Assembly: GCF_000520815.1 (NCBI RefSeq)
Contig: NZ_ASRY01000197.1
Location: 37,500-101,499 of the forward strand
Source: Paenibacillus maysiensis
GTDB taxonomy: Bacteria; Bacillota; Bacilli; Paenibacillales; Paenibacillaceae
Direction: 5' to 3'
Length of the DNA: 64,000 nucleotides
Each line of letters opens with the position of its first letter. Position 1 is the stretch's first letter. The notes under the pieces are model-generated. The model did no database searches. It saw nothing but the letters and a program-made list of their open reading frames with translations, and had not been told where the DNA came from. Positions 1 to 8,366 of the stretch are shown here, one piece after another. Made by a program: the position numbers and the translations under genes.

Positions 1-446
1 GGATGGCGTATTCTATCCTGCGGAATGAACAAGATAGTGCTGATGCTCTACAGGAAGCAATACTCAAGGCATACAAGTCCTTGAATACACTACGGGATGG
101 AAGTCTCTTTAAAACCTGGATGTATCGGATTGTAATCAACGAGTCGAATAAAATAGCTAAAAAGCGTTCTCGCTCTGTTACGGTATCTGAGTTTTCACAC
201 CCAATGGGCGTTTCAGGTGAGTATGAAAACATTGAATTGCATGAAGCGGTAGAGCAGTTGGAGGAGCCGATGCGGATCGTTATTATTTTGAAATACTTTT
301 ATGATCTGAATATTAAGGAGATTTCAAAAGCATTGGACATTTCAGAAAGTCTGGTTAAAACGCGTTTGTACCGTGCAAGGAAATCCCTGCTGCGAAAGCT
401 ATCAAATCCAAGAGAAAGGGGAGCACCGATCCATGGAAGATATTAA
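1..446 (+). CDS. ECF RNA polymerase sigma factor (5' truncated by window edge)
   Basis: This is the 3' part of an extracytoplasmic-function sigma factor. The visible 147 residues carry the end of region 2 (DALQEAILKAYKSL, then FKTWMYRIVINESNK) and a complete region 4 helix-turn-helix that recognises the -35 element (IKEISKALDISESLVKTRL). The first ATG at base 3 is internal, because region 2 of the family begins further upstream, so the true start lies outside the window. The gene overlaps the following anti-sigma gene by 14 bases, the usual arrangement of a translationally coupled sigma/anti-sigma pair that responds to envelope stress. Which stress is sensed cannot be told from the sequence. 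Confidence 0.9.
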   Translation, partial: MAYSILRNEQDSADALQEAILKAYKSLNTLRDGSLFKTWMYRIVINESNKIAKKRSRSVTVSEFSHPMGVSGEYENIELHEAVEQLEEPMRIVIILKYFYDLNIKEISKALDISESLVKTRLYRARKSLLRKLSNPRERGAPIHGRY

Positions 447-1644
447 TCTGGATAATGAGTGGAAAACAGCTAAAGAAAGATCCCGCAATAAGCATGTCAT
501 TACCCCATATGTGCGTCAACGGCTGGAAACGGTATATAGCCAGATTGAGACGGGTTTTGTCTATCAACATACGAACTCTGTGGATTCAACCTCTCGTCGC
601 CACGCATTTAAGAGAATCATCCTGACAGCTTCTTTAGTCACAGTAATGAGCAGTGGAATTATAGCTGCTGCATTCGTTTCTCCTACGATAGCGAAATCGT
701 TGTGGCAAGTTCCACTGGTAAGCAGTGTCTTGCAATTGGCTGGTAACTGGGGGGTTTCAACAGCAGGCGGGAGTGCATTTATGCGAGCGGGTGACTTGGG
801 ACTTCAGAAGGCCGAGGAAGCAGGTCTTGTAACAAAAATGGCGGCCAGCAGCACTCATAACGGAATCCAGCTCCGTATCTCTCAAGTTGCTTATGACGGT
901 GTCCGTATGGCTCTGACGCTGGAAAGTAACCGGGAGGACTTGGGCACAACGCTGCATGAACGAATTGAAGATATTACGTTATGGTGCAATGGCAAACCAT
1001 TTCAATTTGATGGTCCTTCGCTAATTACTAACTCTGGAGGCACTCCGGGTTCCGTCATCATTTATTATAGTGATTTGGAGAGAATGTACTCCACAGGCAA
1101 GGGACTTCCTGACCAATTTAAACTAACGGCAGAAATACAAATTACAGGAATAAAACAGCCCTTTAAGCTTGAATTACCTGTGCAAAAGATTCCTTCTAAA
1201 AACGTAGTGCTCACGCCTCGAATGGAGAAAACTAATGATTTTACCCGTTTCGTTGTGGAAAAATTAGAGCTGACACCGATGTCTACCATGATCGTGACCA
1301 AGACCCATTACATAAGTCCAGGCCCGACTACGTATGGGAGTGAGGCATACGGGTATGGACTGGCTATGAATGCATTGGACTACGCGGTTTTGGATGATGA
1401 GGGGCAGGAACAACAATGGGTGAACGGGGATTCAGGACATCCTGGAACTAAAACAAGGACAGGTATTCACCAAATCCTCGTAGCTCCCTTTGAGAAAACA
1501 CCGAAATTCATCACCATTAAACCCTATTTTAATGTAACCGGGCCGGGAGGCAAACCTGTATACGATGAACAAGGGAATTGGAAAAGAACATACCTGCCTG
1601 AACTGGAAATGAAAATTCCAATTGGAGAAAATAAGCTCAAGTAA
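433..1644 (+). CDS. Anti-sigma factor, DUF4179 type, single-pass membrane protein
   Basis: A 403-residue protein with a short cytoplasmic N-terminus, one membrane segment near residues 61-85 (ILTASLVTVMSSGIIAAAF) and a long extracytoplasmic part. This is the layout of DUF4179-type anti-sigma factors that sequester an ECF sigma factor. I chose the ATG at 433 because it follows an AGAAAGGGG ribosome site and begins with the typical acidic N-terminal segment MEDINLDNEW. An in-frame ATG 60 bases upstream lies deep inside the sigma gene. The partner is the sigma factor just upstream. Function is inferred from family layout and position. Confidence 0.82.
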   Translation: MEDINLDNEWKTAKERSRNKHVITPYVRQRLETVYSQIETGFVYQHTNSVDSTSRRHAFKRIILTASLVTVMSSGIIAAAFVSPTIAKSLWQVPLVSSVLQLAGNWGVSTAGGSAFMRAGDLGLQKAEEAGLVTKMAASSTHNGIQLRISQVAYDGVRMALTLESNREDLGTTLHERIEDITLWCNGKPFQFDGPSLITNSGGTPGSVIIYYSDLERMYSTGKGLPDQFKLTAEIQITGIKQPFKLELPVQKIPSKNVVLTPRMEKTNDFTRFVVEKLELTPMSTMIVTKTHYISPGPTTYGSEAYGYGLAMNALDYAVLDDEGQEQQWVNGDSGHPGTKTRTGIHQILVAPFEKTPKFITIKPYFNVTGPGGKPVYDEQGNWKRTYLPELEMKIPIGENKLK

Positions 1645-1668
1645 GGTTTGAGTTTGAGGTAGATACGG

Positions 1669-1708
1669 AGAACTCTTCGGATGAAGTAGATCTGGAGAGT
1701 TCTTTCTG
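1669..1708 (+). terminator. Possible intrinsic terminator after the sigma/anti-sigma pair
   Basis: An 8-bp inverted repeat AGAACTCT (1669-1676) / AGAGTTCT (1696-1703) with a loop of 19 bases, followed by a short T-rich run. The stem is AT-rich and the T tract is poor, so termination may be weak. Confidence 0.4.
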
Positions 1709-1856
1709 GAGATATAGGGATATGTTAAAATGCAAAATTTGTTAAAGGAATCATATTTTAAAATGGGACTTAACCTATATATTACATATGCTGGAACCTG
1801 TTAGATTTTGTGCGATTCAACGATAAATCTGAACTTTTGTTAAAGGAGATTTATAT

Positions 1857-2240
1857 ATGGTAAAACCGCTGATGTTCATGCGTTGGTGTGAGTATTATGA
1901 ATTAAGTGATCGTGAGACAGACTTTATATCGTTTTTTATGATGAATTTCTCAGCCGCCCGATCAGGCAATCAGCCAAAGCTTAGAGAGCAATTTATCGAT
2001 ATTCAGAAAAAAACCTTTCCCGAATACCCGTTTGACATCACCCCGGAGGAACTGGATTATCCCAAATTTGAAGCACTGATGAAACAGGTGTTGAAAATTC
2101 ATTTTGACACGGCGGAGCTGCTATACTCCTTCTATCTTCAAAAGCTGTGCGCCCCCTTGGCAGAATACATTTTATCCACTGGAGAATCAGAGCCTGCACG
2201 CATCTATTATAAGCTTATTCAAAAGGACAAGGTACAGTAG
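1857..2240 (+). CDS. Hypothetical protein, 127 residues
   Basis: I do not recognise the family. The ORF has a good ribosome site (AAAGGAG, 9 bases before the ATG) and coding-like composition, so I believe it is translated. The product is soluble, rich in aromatic residues and Leu, with no signal peptide or membrane segment; two stretches (FEALMKQVLKIHFDTAELLY and EPARIYYKLIQK) look helical. It stands alone between the anti-sigma terminator and a decayed cellulose-binding gene, so the context gives no function. Confidence 0.6.
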   Translation: MVKPLMFMRWCEYYELSDRETDFISFFMMNFSAARSGNQPKLREQFIDIQKKTFPEYPFDITPEELDYPKFEALMKQVLKIHFDTAELLYSFYLQKLCAPLAEYILSTGESEPARIYYKLIQKDKVQ

Positions 2241-2726
2241 GGGAGATGGTATGGATAAATACCCAAGCTTGTTTTTCCAACCTATCGAAGTTTGTCCAGT
2301 TTCAAAGCAAGACGGTGACATAGCTAGAACAACTTTGCGGCGAATTTATGTTCTACTATATGGCTATATGGAATAATCTGTGTATATGGACCTTCCGTCC
2401 AACAAATGGTTCGATATGCAGGCTTGGTCGGTAGAACGTATAGCAGAGCTGTACTATTACACATTTGTCAACAAGAAGCCGGTAACGGTACTCCCTTGAT
2501 GCAAACGGCAAACCCATCATGTGCGGTGTGAATACGGCTGTTGCAACACTTGAAGATCCGGGCCAAATCTGGATTTCGGACGGAGAGGAGAGTGTAGTCA
2601 ACCGAGTGGACAAACTACAATGTGGCAGATGAATACTCCTACGATCCTACAAAAAATTAATTTGCAGATTAGAGTAAGGTGACGTTGTACCAGAACGATA
2701 AACTCGTTTGGGGTCAGGAGCCTTAA
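2241..2726 (+). pseudogene. Remnant of a secreted carbohydrate-active protein ending in a CBM3 module
   Basis: Bases 2604-2726 read in one frame as the C-terminus of a family 3 cellulose-binding module: EWTNYNVADEYSYDPTKN, stop, FAD, stop, SKVTLYQNDKLVWGQEP, stop. It aligns residue by residue with the CBM3 end of the intact enzyme downstream (DWSNYNESDDYSYKG and ATLYHNGVLVWGTEP). Two in-frame stops break it, one of them a TAG where a Trp codon is expected. Bases 2241-2603 hold only short open fragments in several frames that I cannot assign. The gene's own terminator is intact. This is a dead relative of the cellulase gene next to it. Confidence 0.78.
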
Positions 2727-2735
2727 AGCCTGACG

Positions 2736-2766
2736 GAGCGGCACTCGTATGGGTGCCGCTCTTTTC
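2736..2766 (+). terminator. Strong intrinsic terminator of the CBM3 remnant
   Basis: A perfect 9-bp stem GAGCGGCAC (2736-2744) / GTGCCGCTC (2753-2761) with an 8-base loop and TTTT. It lies only 23 bases before the start of the cellulase gene, so transcription of that gene must either read through or start inside this hairpin region. Confidence 0.9.
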
Positions 2767-2788
2767 AAATGTAAAGGAGGAAAGCGGC

Positions 2789-5700
2789 ATGAAGGCGAAA
2801 AATAGTAGTAGTGGTATTTGGTCCAAACGTTCCAAATGGCTGGCTGTCGTCATGGCATGCACGATTATAGTAGGGGGGGCTCTACCAGCTCCAACTGTAG
2901 TTCACGGTCAAACGGCAAAGACCGTTACCATTAAAGTCGATACATCCAAGGATCGTAAGCCTATTAGCCCTTATATATACGGTACGAATCAGGATTTGGC
3001 AGGCGATGAAAATCTGACTGCCAGACGACTGGGTGGTAATCGAATGACCGGATATAACTGGGAAAACAATATGTCCAATGCAGGAAGCGATTGGCAGCAA
3101 TCCAGCGATAACTATTTATGCAGCAATGGCGGTCTGACAAAAGCCGAATGTGAAAAGCCGGGGGCGGTGACGACTTCGTTTCATGATCAATCGCTGAAGC
3201 TTGGCACTTATTCTTTAGTCACGCTGCCGATGGCCGGTTATGTGGCCAAGGATGGAAACGGAAGTGTACAGGAAAGCGAAAAGGCCCCTTCCGCTCGTTG
3301 GAATCAGGTCATAAACGCTAAAAATGCGCCGTTCCAACTACAGCCTGATCTGAATGACAATCAGGTTTATGCAGATGAATTCGTCAACTTTTTAGTGAAA
3401 AAGTACGGCGCTGCTTCAACAAAGACGGGTGTGAAAGGATATGCGCTCGACAATGAACCCGCTCTCTGGTCGCATACGCATCCGCGCATTCATGGTGAAA
3501 ATGTCGGAGCGAAAGAGTTGGTAGATCGGTCGGTAAGTTTATCCAAAGCTGTTAAAGCGGTTGACGCGGGTGCGGAAATTTTTGGGCCGGTTCTTTACGG
3601 TTTTGGCGCCTATAAAGATCTTCAAACTGCACCTGATTGGAACTCTGTAAAAGGCAGCTACAGTTGGTTCGTGGACTATTATCTGGATCAAATGCGTCTC
3701 AGCTCGCAAGCCGAAGGCAAGAGATTGCTGGATGTGTTCGATGTGCACTGGTATCCTGAAGCGATGGGCGGAGGCATACGAATTACGAATGAAGTAGGCA
3801 ATGACGAAACGAAGAAAGCCAGAATGCAAGCGCCTCGTACTTTGTGGGATCCGACCTACAAGGAAGATAGCTGGATCGCTCAAGGGAACAGCGAATTCTT
3901 GCCTTTACTGCCTCGATTGAAGCAGTCGGTGGATAAGTATTACCCGGGAACCAAGCTGGCTTTGACCGAGTATAGCTACGGCGGCGAAAATGATATTTCC
4001 GGCGGTATCGCTATGACCGATGTGCTGGGCATCTTGGGCAAAAACGATGTTTATATGGCAAACTACTGGAAGCTAAAGGATGGTGCCAACAACTATGTTA
4101 GTGCCGCTTACAAGCTTTACCGCAATTATGACGGAAAAAGCTCTACTTTCGGTGATATCAGCGTTAATGCGCAAACGTCCGATATTGTCAATAGCTCAGT
4201 GCATGCTTCCGTAACGGATGCATCCTACAAAGAACTGCACCTTGTTGTCATGAATAAAAGCATGGACAGCGCATTCGACGCCCAATTTGATCTTTCCGGC
4301 GAGACGACTTACGGTTCCGGTAAAGTATGGGGCTTCGACAAAAATAGCTCGGAAATTAAGGAAGCAGCGCCAATTACGCAAATTTCAGGCAACCGCTTTA
4401 CCTATACAGTACCGCCTTTGACGGCTTATCACATCGTGTTGACTGCTGGCAATGATACGTCTGTGCCACCTGGGGAAGGTCCTGAAAGCTTTGCCCTGAG
4501 AGCTGAGGCTGGCGATGGGAAAGTCGATTTGTCCTGGGACGCTTCCAGCGAAGTTGTAGGTTACAGTGTACAGCGGGCAACGTATGAAAACGGTCCTTTT
4601 ACTGCTGTAGCATCCAACTTGATCGAAACGTCTTATACGGATACTAACGTAACGAACGGCACTTCGTACTATTATAAGGTAACCGCAAAAACAAATGCGG
4701 GAACGAGCGATTCCAATGTCTTGAAAGCGGTTCCGCAGGCGTCTGTAAAGGGTCCGCTTCGCTATGAAGCCGAAGATGGCACGCTGAAGGGAACCATTGT
4801 GGAGTCCAGCGGTACCGGCTTCTCCGGTACCGGTTATGTAACTAATTTCCACAATGCAGGGGATTCCCTGACGATGACGATCCAGGCAGAGGCGGCAGGC
4901 CTGTACAATCTTACAATCGGCTACCGTTCTCCTAGTGATGACAAACGCACGAATTTCTCTTTAAACGGCAAAGCGTCTGGAGAGCTGGCACTTTTGAAAT
5001 CGGCTGATTTTAAAGAAACTTCCGGAGGCAAGCTTCTGTTGAATGCAGGGGCGAATACGATCGGTTTTGAAACAGGCTGGGGCTGGTATGATATCGACTA
5101 CGTCAAGCTGGAGCCTGCTGCTGACCGTCCACCGCATGCGGTAACCAAAACGCTCATCAATCCGAATGCGACGGTAGAAGCAAAAGCATTGATGAACTAC
5201 CTGGTTGATCAATACGGCAAGAATATGCTCTCCGGTCAAGAGGATATGCCCGAAATTGATTGGCTTCAAGCAAATGTAGGTAAAAAGCCGGCTATTGCGG
5301 CGCTTGACCTGGTTGACTATTCGCCAAGCAGAGCGGAACACGGTCTTCGTTCCACAGAGACGGAAAAGGCGATTGAATGGGATAAGCAAGGGGGCATTGT
5401 TACCTTTGCATGGCACTGGAACGCGCCGAAAGGTCTTATCGATACGCAGGGAAAAGAATGGTGGAGAGGCTTCTATGCCGATTCGACCACATTCGATATA
5501 GAATATGCGATGAATCATCCAGAGTCCGAAGATTATAAATTACTTATTCGCGACATCGATGTAATTGCAGAGCAATTGAAGAAGTTGCAGGATGCGAAAG
5601 TTCCTGTCCTGTTCCGTCCTTTGCACGAAGCAGAAGGCAAATGGTTCTGGTGGGGTGCCAAAGGTCCTGAGCCTGTTAAAAAATTGTATATTTTGATGCA

Positions 5701-6856
5701 TGACCGTTTGACTCATGTGCACAAATTGAACAATCTGATCTGGGTCTGGAATTCGGTTGCTCCCGATTGGTATCCGGGAGACGACTATGTGGATATTTTG
5801 AGCTTTGACTCTTATCCGCAAGCAGGCGACTACAGTCCGCAAATTGCTAAATATGAAGACCTTGTTACATTGGGTAAGGACAAAAAGTTAGTTGCCATGA
5901 GCGAAAACGGACCTATCCCGGATCCTGATCTGATGAAGGCGTATCAAGCCCATTGGAGCTGGTTCGCTACATGGTATGGGGATTTCTTGAGAGACGGCAA
6001 ACAAAACAGTCTTGAGCATCTGAAAAAAGTGTATAATCATCCGAACGTCATTACGCTTGACAAGCTCCCGACCAACTTAAAAACGTATGGCATTTCCGAG
6101 CAACCGTCAGTACCGGGCAGCTTCACGCTGAACGCAGCGGGCGAAACGGCGAAAGTAACGCTGAGCTGGACAGCATCGGCGAAAGCGGCAAGCTATGAAG
6201 TGAAGCGTTCGACGGCTGAAAACGGCGCGTTCGCCACAGTAGCGAGCGATGTATACGGAAGCAGCTACACCGACACAGCCGTAACATCAGACACGACGTA
6301 CTATTACCAAGTCGTAGCGAAGAACGATGCAGGACAAACGGTTTCGAACACGGCTAGCGCAGCGCCGAAAGCGGATACTCAGCAGCCGACAAAGGGACTG
6401 TTGCTCCAGTATCGCGCAGCGGATACAAATATGAACGACAATAACTTGAAGCCGTATTTTCAAATTTTAAACAAAGGTACAACCTCCGTACCGATCAACG
6501 AGTTGAAAATTCGCTACTACTACACGATCGACGGTGACCGTGACGAGACATTCAACTGCGACTATGCGGTGCTGAGCTGCTCGAAGCTGAATGGTAAGCT
6601 GGTTAAAATGGATAAAGCTGTAACCGGCGCTGATCATTATTTGGAAATCAGCTTCAACTCGAATGCAGGCGTGTTAGCACCTGGAGAAAGCACGGGCGAA
6701 ATTCAAACCCGTATTCATAAAACAGACTGGTCGAACTATAACGAAAGTGACGATTACTCGTATAAAGGCACGCAAACTTCATATGCTGATCATACGAAAG
6801 CTACGTTGTATCATAATGGCGTACTTGTTTGGGGAACTGAACCGGCAGCTAATTAA
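2789..6856 (+). CDS. Secreted bifunctional GH44 endoglucanase/xyloglucanase - GH26 mannanase with CBM35 and CBM3
   Basis: A 1355-residue extracellular enzyme for plant cell-wall beta-glucans and mannans. Order: signal peptide (about 1-40, ending PTVVHG), GH44 domain (about 45-555) with likely acid/base Glu223 (LDNEPALW) and nucleophile Glu394 (LTEYSYGG), fibronectin III (about 565-650), CBM35 (about 655-778), GH26 (about 781-1092) with acid/base Glu947 (RPLHEAEG) and nucleophile Glu1039 (AMSENGP), a second fibronectin III (about 1106-1195), and a C-terminal CBM3 (about 1200-1355). The ATG at 2789 follows AAAGGAGG with ideal spacing; an upstream in-frame start would run through the preceding terminator. 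Size and domain order match the Cel44C-Man26A type enzyme known from Paenibacillus polymyxa. All four catalytic acids are present, so both activities are expected. Confidence 0.93.
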   Translation: MKAKNSSSGIWSKRSKWLAVVMACTIIVGGALPAPTVVHGQTAKTVTIKVDTSKDRKPISPYIYGTNQDLAGDENLTARRLGGNRMTGYNWENNMSNAGSDWQQSSDNYLCSNGGLTKAECEKPGAVTTSFHDQSLKLGTYSLVTLPMAGYVAKDGNGSVQESEKAPSARWNQVINAKNAPFQLQPDLNDNQVYADEFVNFLVKKYGAASTKTGVKGYALDNEPALWSHTHPRIHGENVGAKELVDRSVSLSKAVKAVDAGAEIFGPVLYGFGAYKDLQTAPDWNSVKGSYSWFVDYYLDQMRLSSQAEGKRLLDVFDVHWYPEAMGGGIRITNEVGNDETKKARMQAPRTLWDPTYKEDSWIAQGNSEFLPLLPRLKQSVDKYYPGTKLALTEYSYGGENDISGGIAMTDVLGILGKNDVYMANYWKLKDGANNYVSAAYKLYRNYDGKSSTFGDISVNAQTSDIVNSSVHASVTDASYKELHLVVMNKSMDSAFDAQFDLSGETTYGSGKVWGFDKNSSEIKEAAPITQISGNRFTYTVPPLTAYHIVLTAGNDTSVPPGEGPESFALRAEAGDGKVDLSWDASSEVVGYSVQRATYENGPFTAVASNLIETSYTDTNVTNGTSYYYKVTAKTNAGTSDSNVLKAVPQASVKGPLRYEAEDGTLKGTIVESSGTGFSGTGYVTNFHNAGDSLTMTIQAEAAGLYNLTIGYRSPSDDKRTNFSLNGKASGELALLKSADFKETSGGKLLLNAGANTIGFETGWGWYDIDYVKLEPAADRPPHAVTKTLINPNATVEAKALMNYLVDQYGKNMLSGQEDMPEIDWLQANVGKKPAIAALDLVDYSPSRAEHGLRSTETEKAIEWDKQGGIVTFAWHWNAPKGLIDTQGKEWWRGFYADSTTFDIEYAMNHPESEDYKLLIRDIDVIAEQLKKLQDAKVPVLFRPLHEAEGKWFWWGAKGPEPVKKLYILMHDRLTHVHKLNNLIWVWNSVAPDWYPGDDYVDILSFDSYPQAGDYSPQIAKYEDLVTLGKDKKLVAMSENGPIPDPDLMKAYQAHWSWFATWYGDFLRDGKQNSLEHLKKVYNHPNVITLDKLPTNLKTYGISEQPSVPGSFTLNAAGETAKVTLSWTASAKAASYEVKRSTAENGAFATVASDVYGSSYTDTAVTSDTTYYYQVVAKNDAGQTVSNTASAAPKADTQQPTKGLLLQYRAADTNMNDNNLKPYFQILNKGTTSVPINELKIRYYYTIDGDRDETFNCDYAVLSCSKLNGKLVKMDKAVTGADHYLEISFNSNAGVLAPGESTGEIQTRIHKTDWSNYNESDDYSYKGTQTSYADHTKATLYHNGVLVWGTEPAAN

Positions 6857-6902
6857 GACAGGCGTCTGATATACGGCGACATGTGCATCAACCGATTATT
6901 TG

Positions 6903-6936
6903 CCAAGAGAGGGGGGGCATTACGTTCTTCTCTTGG
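6903..6936 (+). terminator. Stem-loop after the GH44-GH26 gene
   Basis: An 8-bp inverted repeat CCAAGAGA (6903-6910) / TCTCTTGG (6929-6936), with a G-rich loop. It lacks a clear T run and may act together with the hairpin at 6990-7017. Confidence 0.4.
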
Positions 6937-6989
6937 TTTAAGCCACCAGTTTCTATGGAGAGTCTTTAAGATCATGTGCAATTAGACTA

Positions 6990-7017
6990 GGCCAATCTTA
7001 AGGGATTGGTCTTTTTT
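6990..7017 (+). terminator. Intrinsic terminator
   Basis: Stem GGCCAATC / GATTGGTC with a TTAAGG-type loop, followed by TTTTTT. It is a good rho-independent terminator for the upstream enzyme gene. Confidence 0.75.
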
Positions 7018-7337
7018 ATTGATTATTTTGTAAAAAAAGAAATGATTTGTTTATTTTTATCGTTCTTGTAACACATCAAGAATTATAATTTCCTTTAGAG
7101 CTGGTGGGAAGGGGGATAGATAAGATAAATACCAGTGCACGATTGAGAGCAACTGGCTCGGTGGATAAAGGGGGGACTTTAGAAGGAACTTGCTAAAGGC
7201 GATTCGTATGTAACAATGGCGCTAAAACCACTTGTTTGAAAGGAGTTCGTAGGTATTGAAATAGTTTTATAGAGGGGCTGACCTGTTGTGTACCTCATGC
7301 TCAAAGGACATAAGGTAGTGTCGCATTTTGGAAAAAT
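7018..7337. other. Intergenic stretch without a supported gene
   Basis: I see no convincing ORF, RNA fold or promoter here. There is a small inverted repeat TTCTTG/CAAGAA around 7064-7084 and a purine-rich stretch with several GGAGG-like runs (about 7100-7260), none followed by a usable ORF. An untranslated regulatory RNA cannot be excluded. Confidence 0.4.
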
Positions 7338-7574
7338 TCATCTTTTTTTTATTAGACGATCCAAAACCAAACCAACAAGATACCAGAAACCTAGTGTAGT
7401 CAAGTATACAACGACTATTGGAATACCTGCTTCTCGTACAAATCGAAATGATTCGTACATCCAAACCAACGGGCTAATGATAGCCAATAGTATATTATAG
7501 TCATCATAGCCCAAAACATTTACAACAATCACTAAAATTGAGATTAGGATCAGCCAAAATCGAAATGATTTCAT
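7338..7574 (-). CDS. Small hydrophobic membrane protein, 78 residues
   Basis: A short integral membrane protein with two to three hydrophobic segments (FWLILISILVIVVNVLG, then ILLAIISPLVW, then IVVVYLTTLGFWYLVGLVL) and a basic tail (DRLIKKR). I place the start at 7574 because a GGAGG lies 8 bases upstream; a longer reading to 7646 has no ribosome site. No family is recognised. It lies upstream of a bidirectional hairpin shared with the regulator gene at 7759-8136. Confidence 0.6.
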   Translation of the reverse strand: MKSFRFWLILISILVIVVNVLGYDDYNILLAIISPLVWMYESFRFVREAGIPIVVVYLTTLGFWYLVGLVLDRLIKKR

Positions 7575-7662
7575 TGACCATACCTCCAAACAAATATTTA
7601 CAGTTAACATAACATATAGTCGCCGTAGTTGCAAAAAATAATACAACTACTTCTTAGAATAT

Positions 7663-7714
7663 AAAAAGGGCTATGTAACCTACCACTCTAGGTAGAGAAA
7701 ACATAGCCTTTTTG
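7663..7714. terminator. Stem-loop terminator between the small membrane protein and the XRE regulator
   Basis: Outer arms AAAAAGGGCTATGT (from 7664) and ACATAGCCTTTTT (7701-7713) pair, with a second internal hairpin CTACC/GGTAG. On the minus strand, transcripts of the XRE gene would meet the stem first and then a T-rich run, and the hairpin also works in the plus direction. Confidence 0.6.
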
Positions 7715-7758
7715 ATCTTTTGCGTACATGGCTAGTCGGGAGCAAATTAAAGTTATCC

Positions 7759-8136
7759 TTAGTCGTCCGAATCATCGGGGTTACTTGCTGTAAGCCCGCT
7801 TTCTAAAGAGGTAAACAGTTCCTTCAATATGCGATAAGCTTTATTTTGATCGGCTTCATTCTGCTTGGACAGTAAATGAACACATTCCCATATCCAAGGC
7901 TGGCTTCGAAGTTCCTCATATGGGTTGAAGTCAAAAAATGCAAATACGTTTGTTTCCAGCGCTTCGGCTATTTTTTCCAAAGTTTTAATCTGTACATTGA
8001 CCTCACCGCGCTCCAACTTGCCGATATAGGAGCCTGTTGAATCGGATGCTTCCGCTAGTTGTTCTTGTGTAATACCACGCAACGTCCGAAATTGGCGGAT
8101 TTTCGCTCCTATGAGTTTTGTTGTTTCCATAGACAT
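7759..8136 (-). CDS. XRE-family helix-turn-helix transcriptional regulator
   Basis: A protein of about 125 residues with an N-terminal Cro/C1 helix-turn-helix (GAKIRQFRTLRGITQEQLAE, then GSYIGKLERGEVNVQIKTLEKIAEAL) and a C-terminal half of unknown role ending in an acidic tail (NPDDSDD). The start at ATG 8136 has AGGAG five bases upstream; ATG 8130 and GTG 8142 are alternatives. It is divergent from the HTH-TPR receptor gene, and the two share an intergenic region with several palindromes, so it may regulate that promoter or itself. This is inference from position. Confidence 0.85.
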   Translation of the reverse strand: MSMETTKLIGAKIRQFRTLRGITQEQLAEASDSTGSYIGKLERGEVNVQIKTLEKIAEALETNVFAFFDFNPYEELRSQPWIWECVHLLSKQNEADQNKAYRILKELFTSLESGLTASNPDDSDD

Positions 8137-8200
8137 CCACACTCCTATAGTATGAGTGTAGACAAAGGTAGATCAAGCGTGGAGGTAATTGAATTGCCTA

Positions 8201-8232
8201 AATAATATATTATTAAGTCCCTGTAAGGACTT
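8201..8232. promoter_or_regulatory. Palindromes in the divergent intergenic region (candidate operators)
   Basis: Two adjacent symmetric sequences: a perfect 14-base palindrome AATAATATATTATT (8201-8214) and the hairpin-like AAGTCC/GGACTT repeat (8215-8220, 8227-8232). They lie between the XRE gene and the HTH-TPR gene, where operators for either protein are expected. Confidence 0.4.
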
Positions 8233-8245
8233 TTAAACACATTAA

Positions 8246-8327
8246 ATTACAATATATATTAAAACGGTGTAAAAAAAGGGGTTGACCATCATCCAGTTTA
8301 TTCATATAATTTCTAGTATATTGTAAT
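8246..8327 (+). promoter_or_regulatory. Inverted 11-bp half-sites flanking the receptor-gene promoter
   Basis: ATTACAATATA (8246-8256) and its exact reverse complement TATATTGTAAT (8317-8327) bracket the -35/-10 elements. The second copy sits at about +1. Centres are 71 bp apart, close to seven helical turns, so a dimeric regulator could bind both and loop the DNA, as the long-spaced operators of AimR-type receptors allow. The regulator is not known from sequence. Confidence 0.45.
8282..8310 (+). promoter_or_regulatory. SigA-type promoter of the HTH-TPR receptor gene
   Basis: TTGACC (8282-8287), a 17-bp spacer and a perfect TATAAT (8305-8310), about 57 bases before the annotated start. It is the best vegetative promoter seen in this part of the window. 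Confidence 0.8.
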
Positions 8328-8366
8328 TGTTTGTCGAGGAGGGTGATTTTTTAAAATCATCTGAAT

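Noticed and set aside
4961..5518. Long minus-strand ORF inside the GH44-GH26 gene
   Set aside because: Shadow of the coding frame; the plus-strand product has clear domains and catalytic residues.
7100..7260. Purine-rich, partly structured stretch considered as a riboswitch
   Set aside because: I could not match it to any riboswitch core I know and no plus-strand gene follows.
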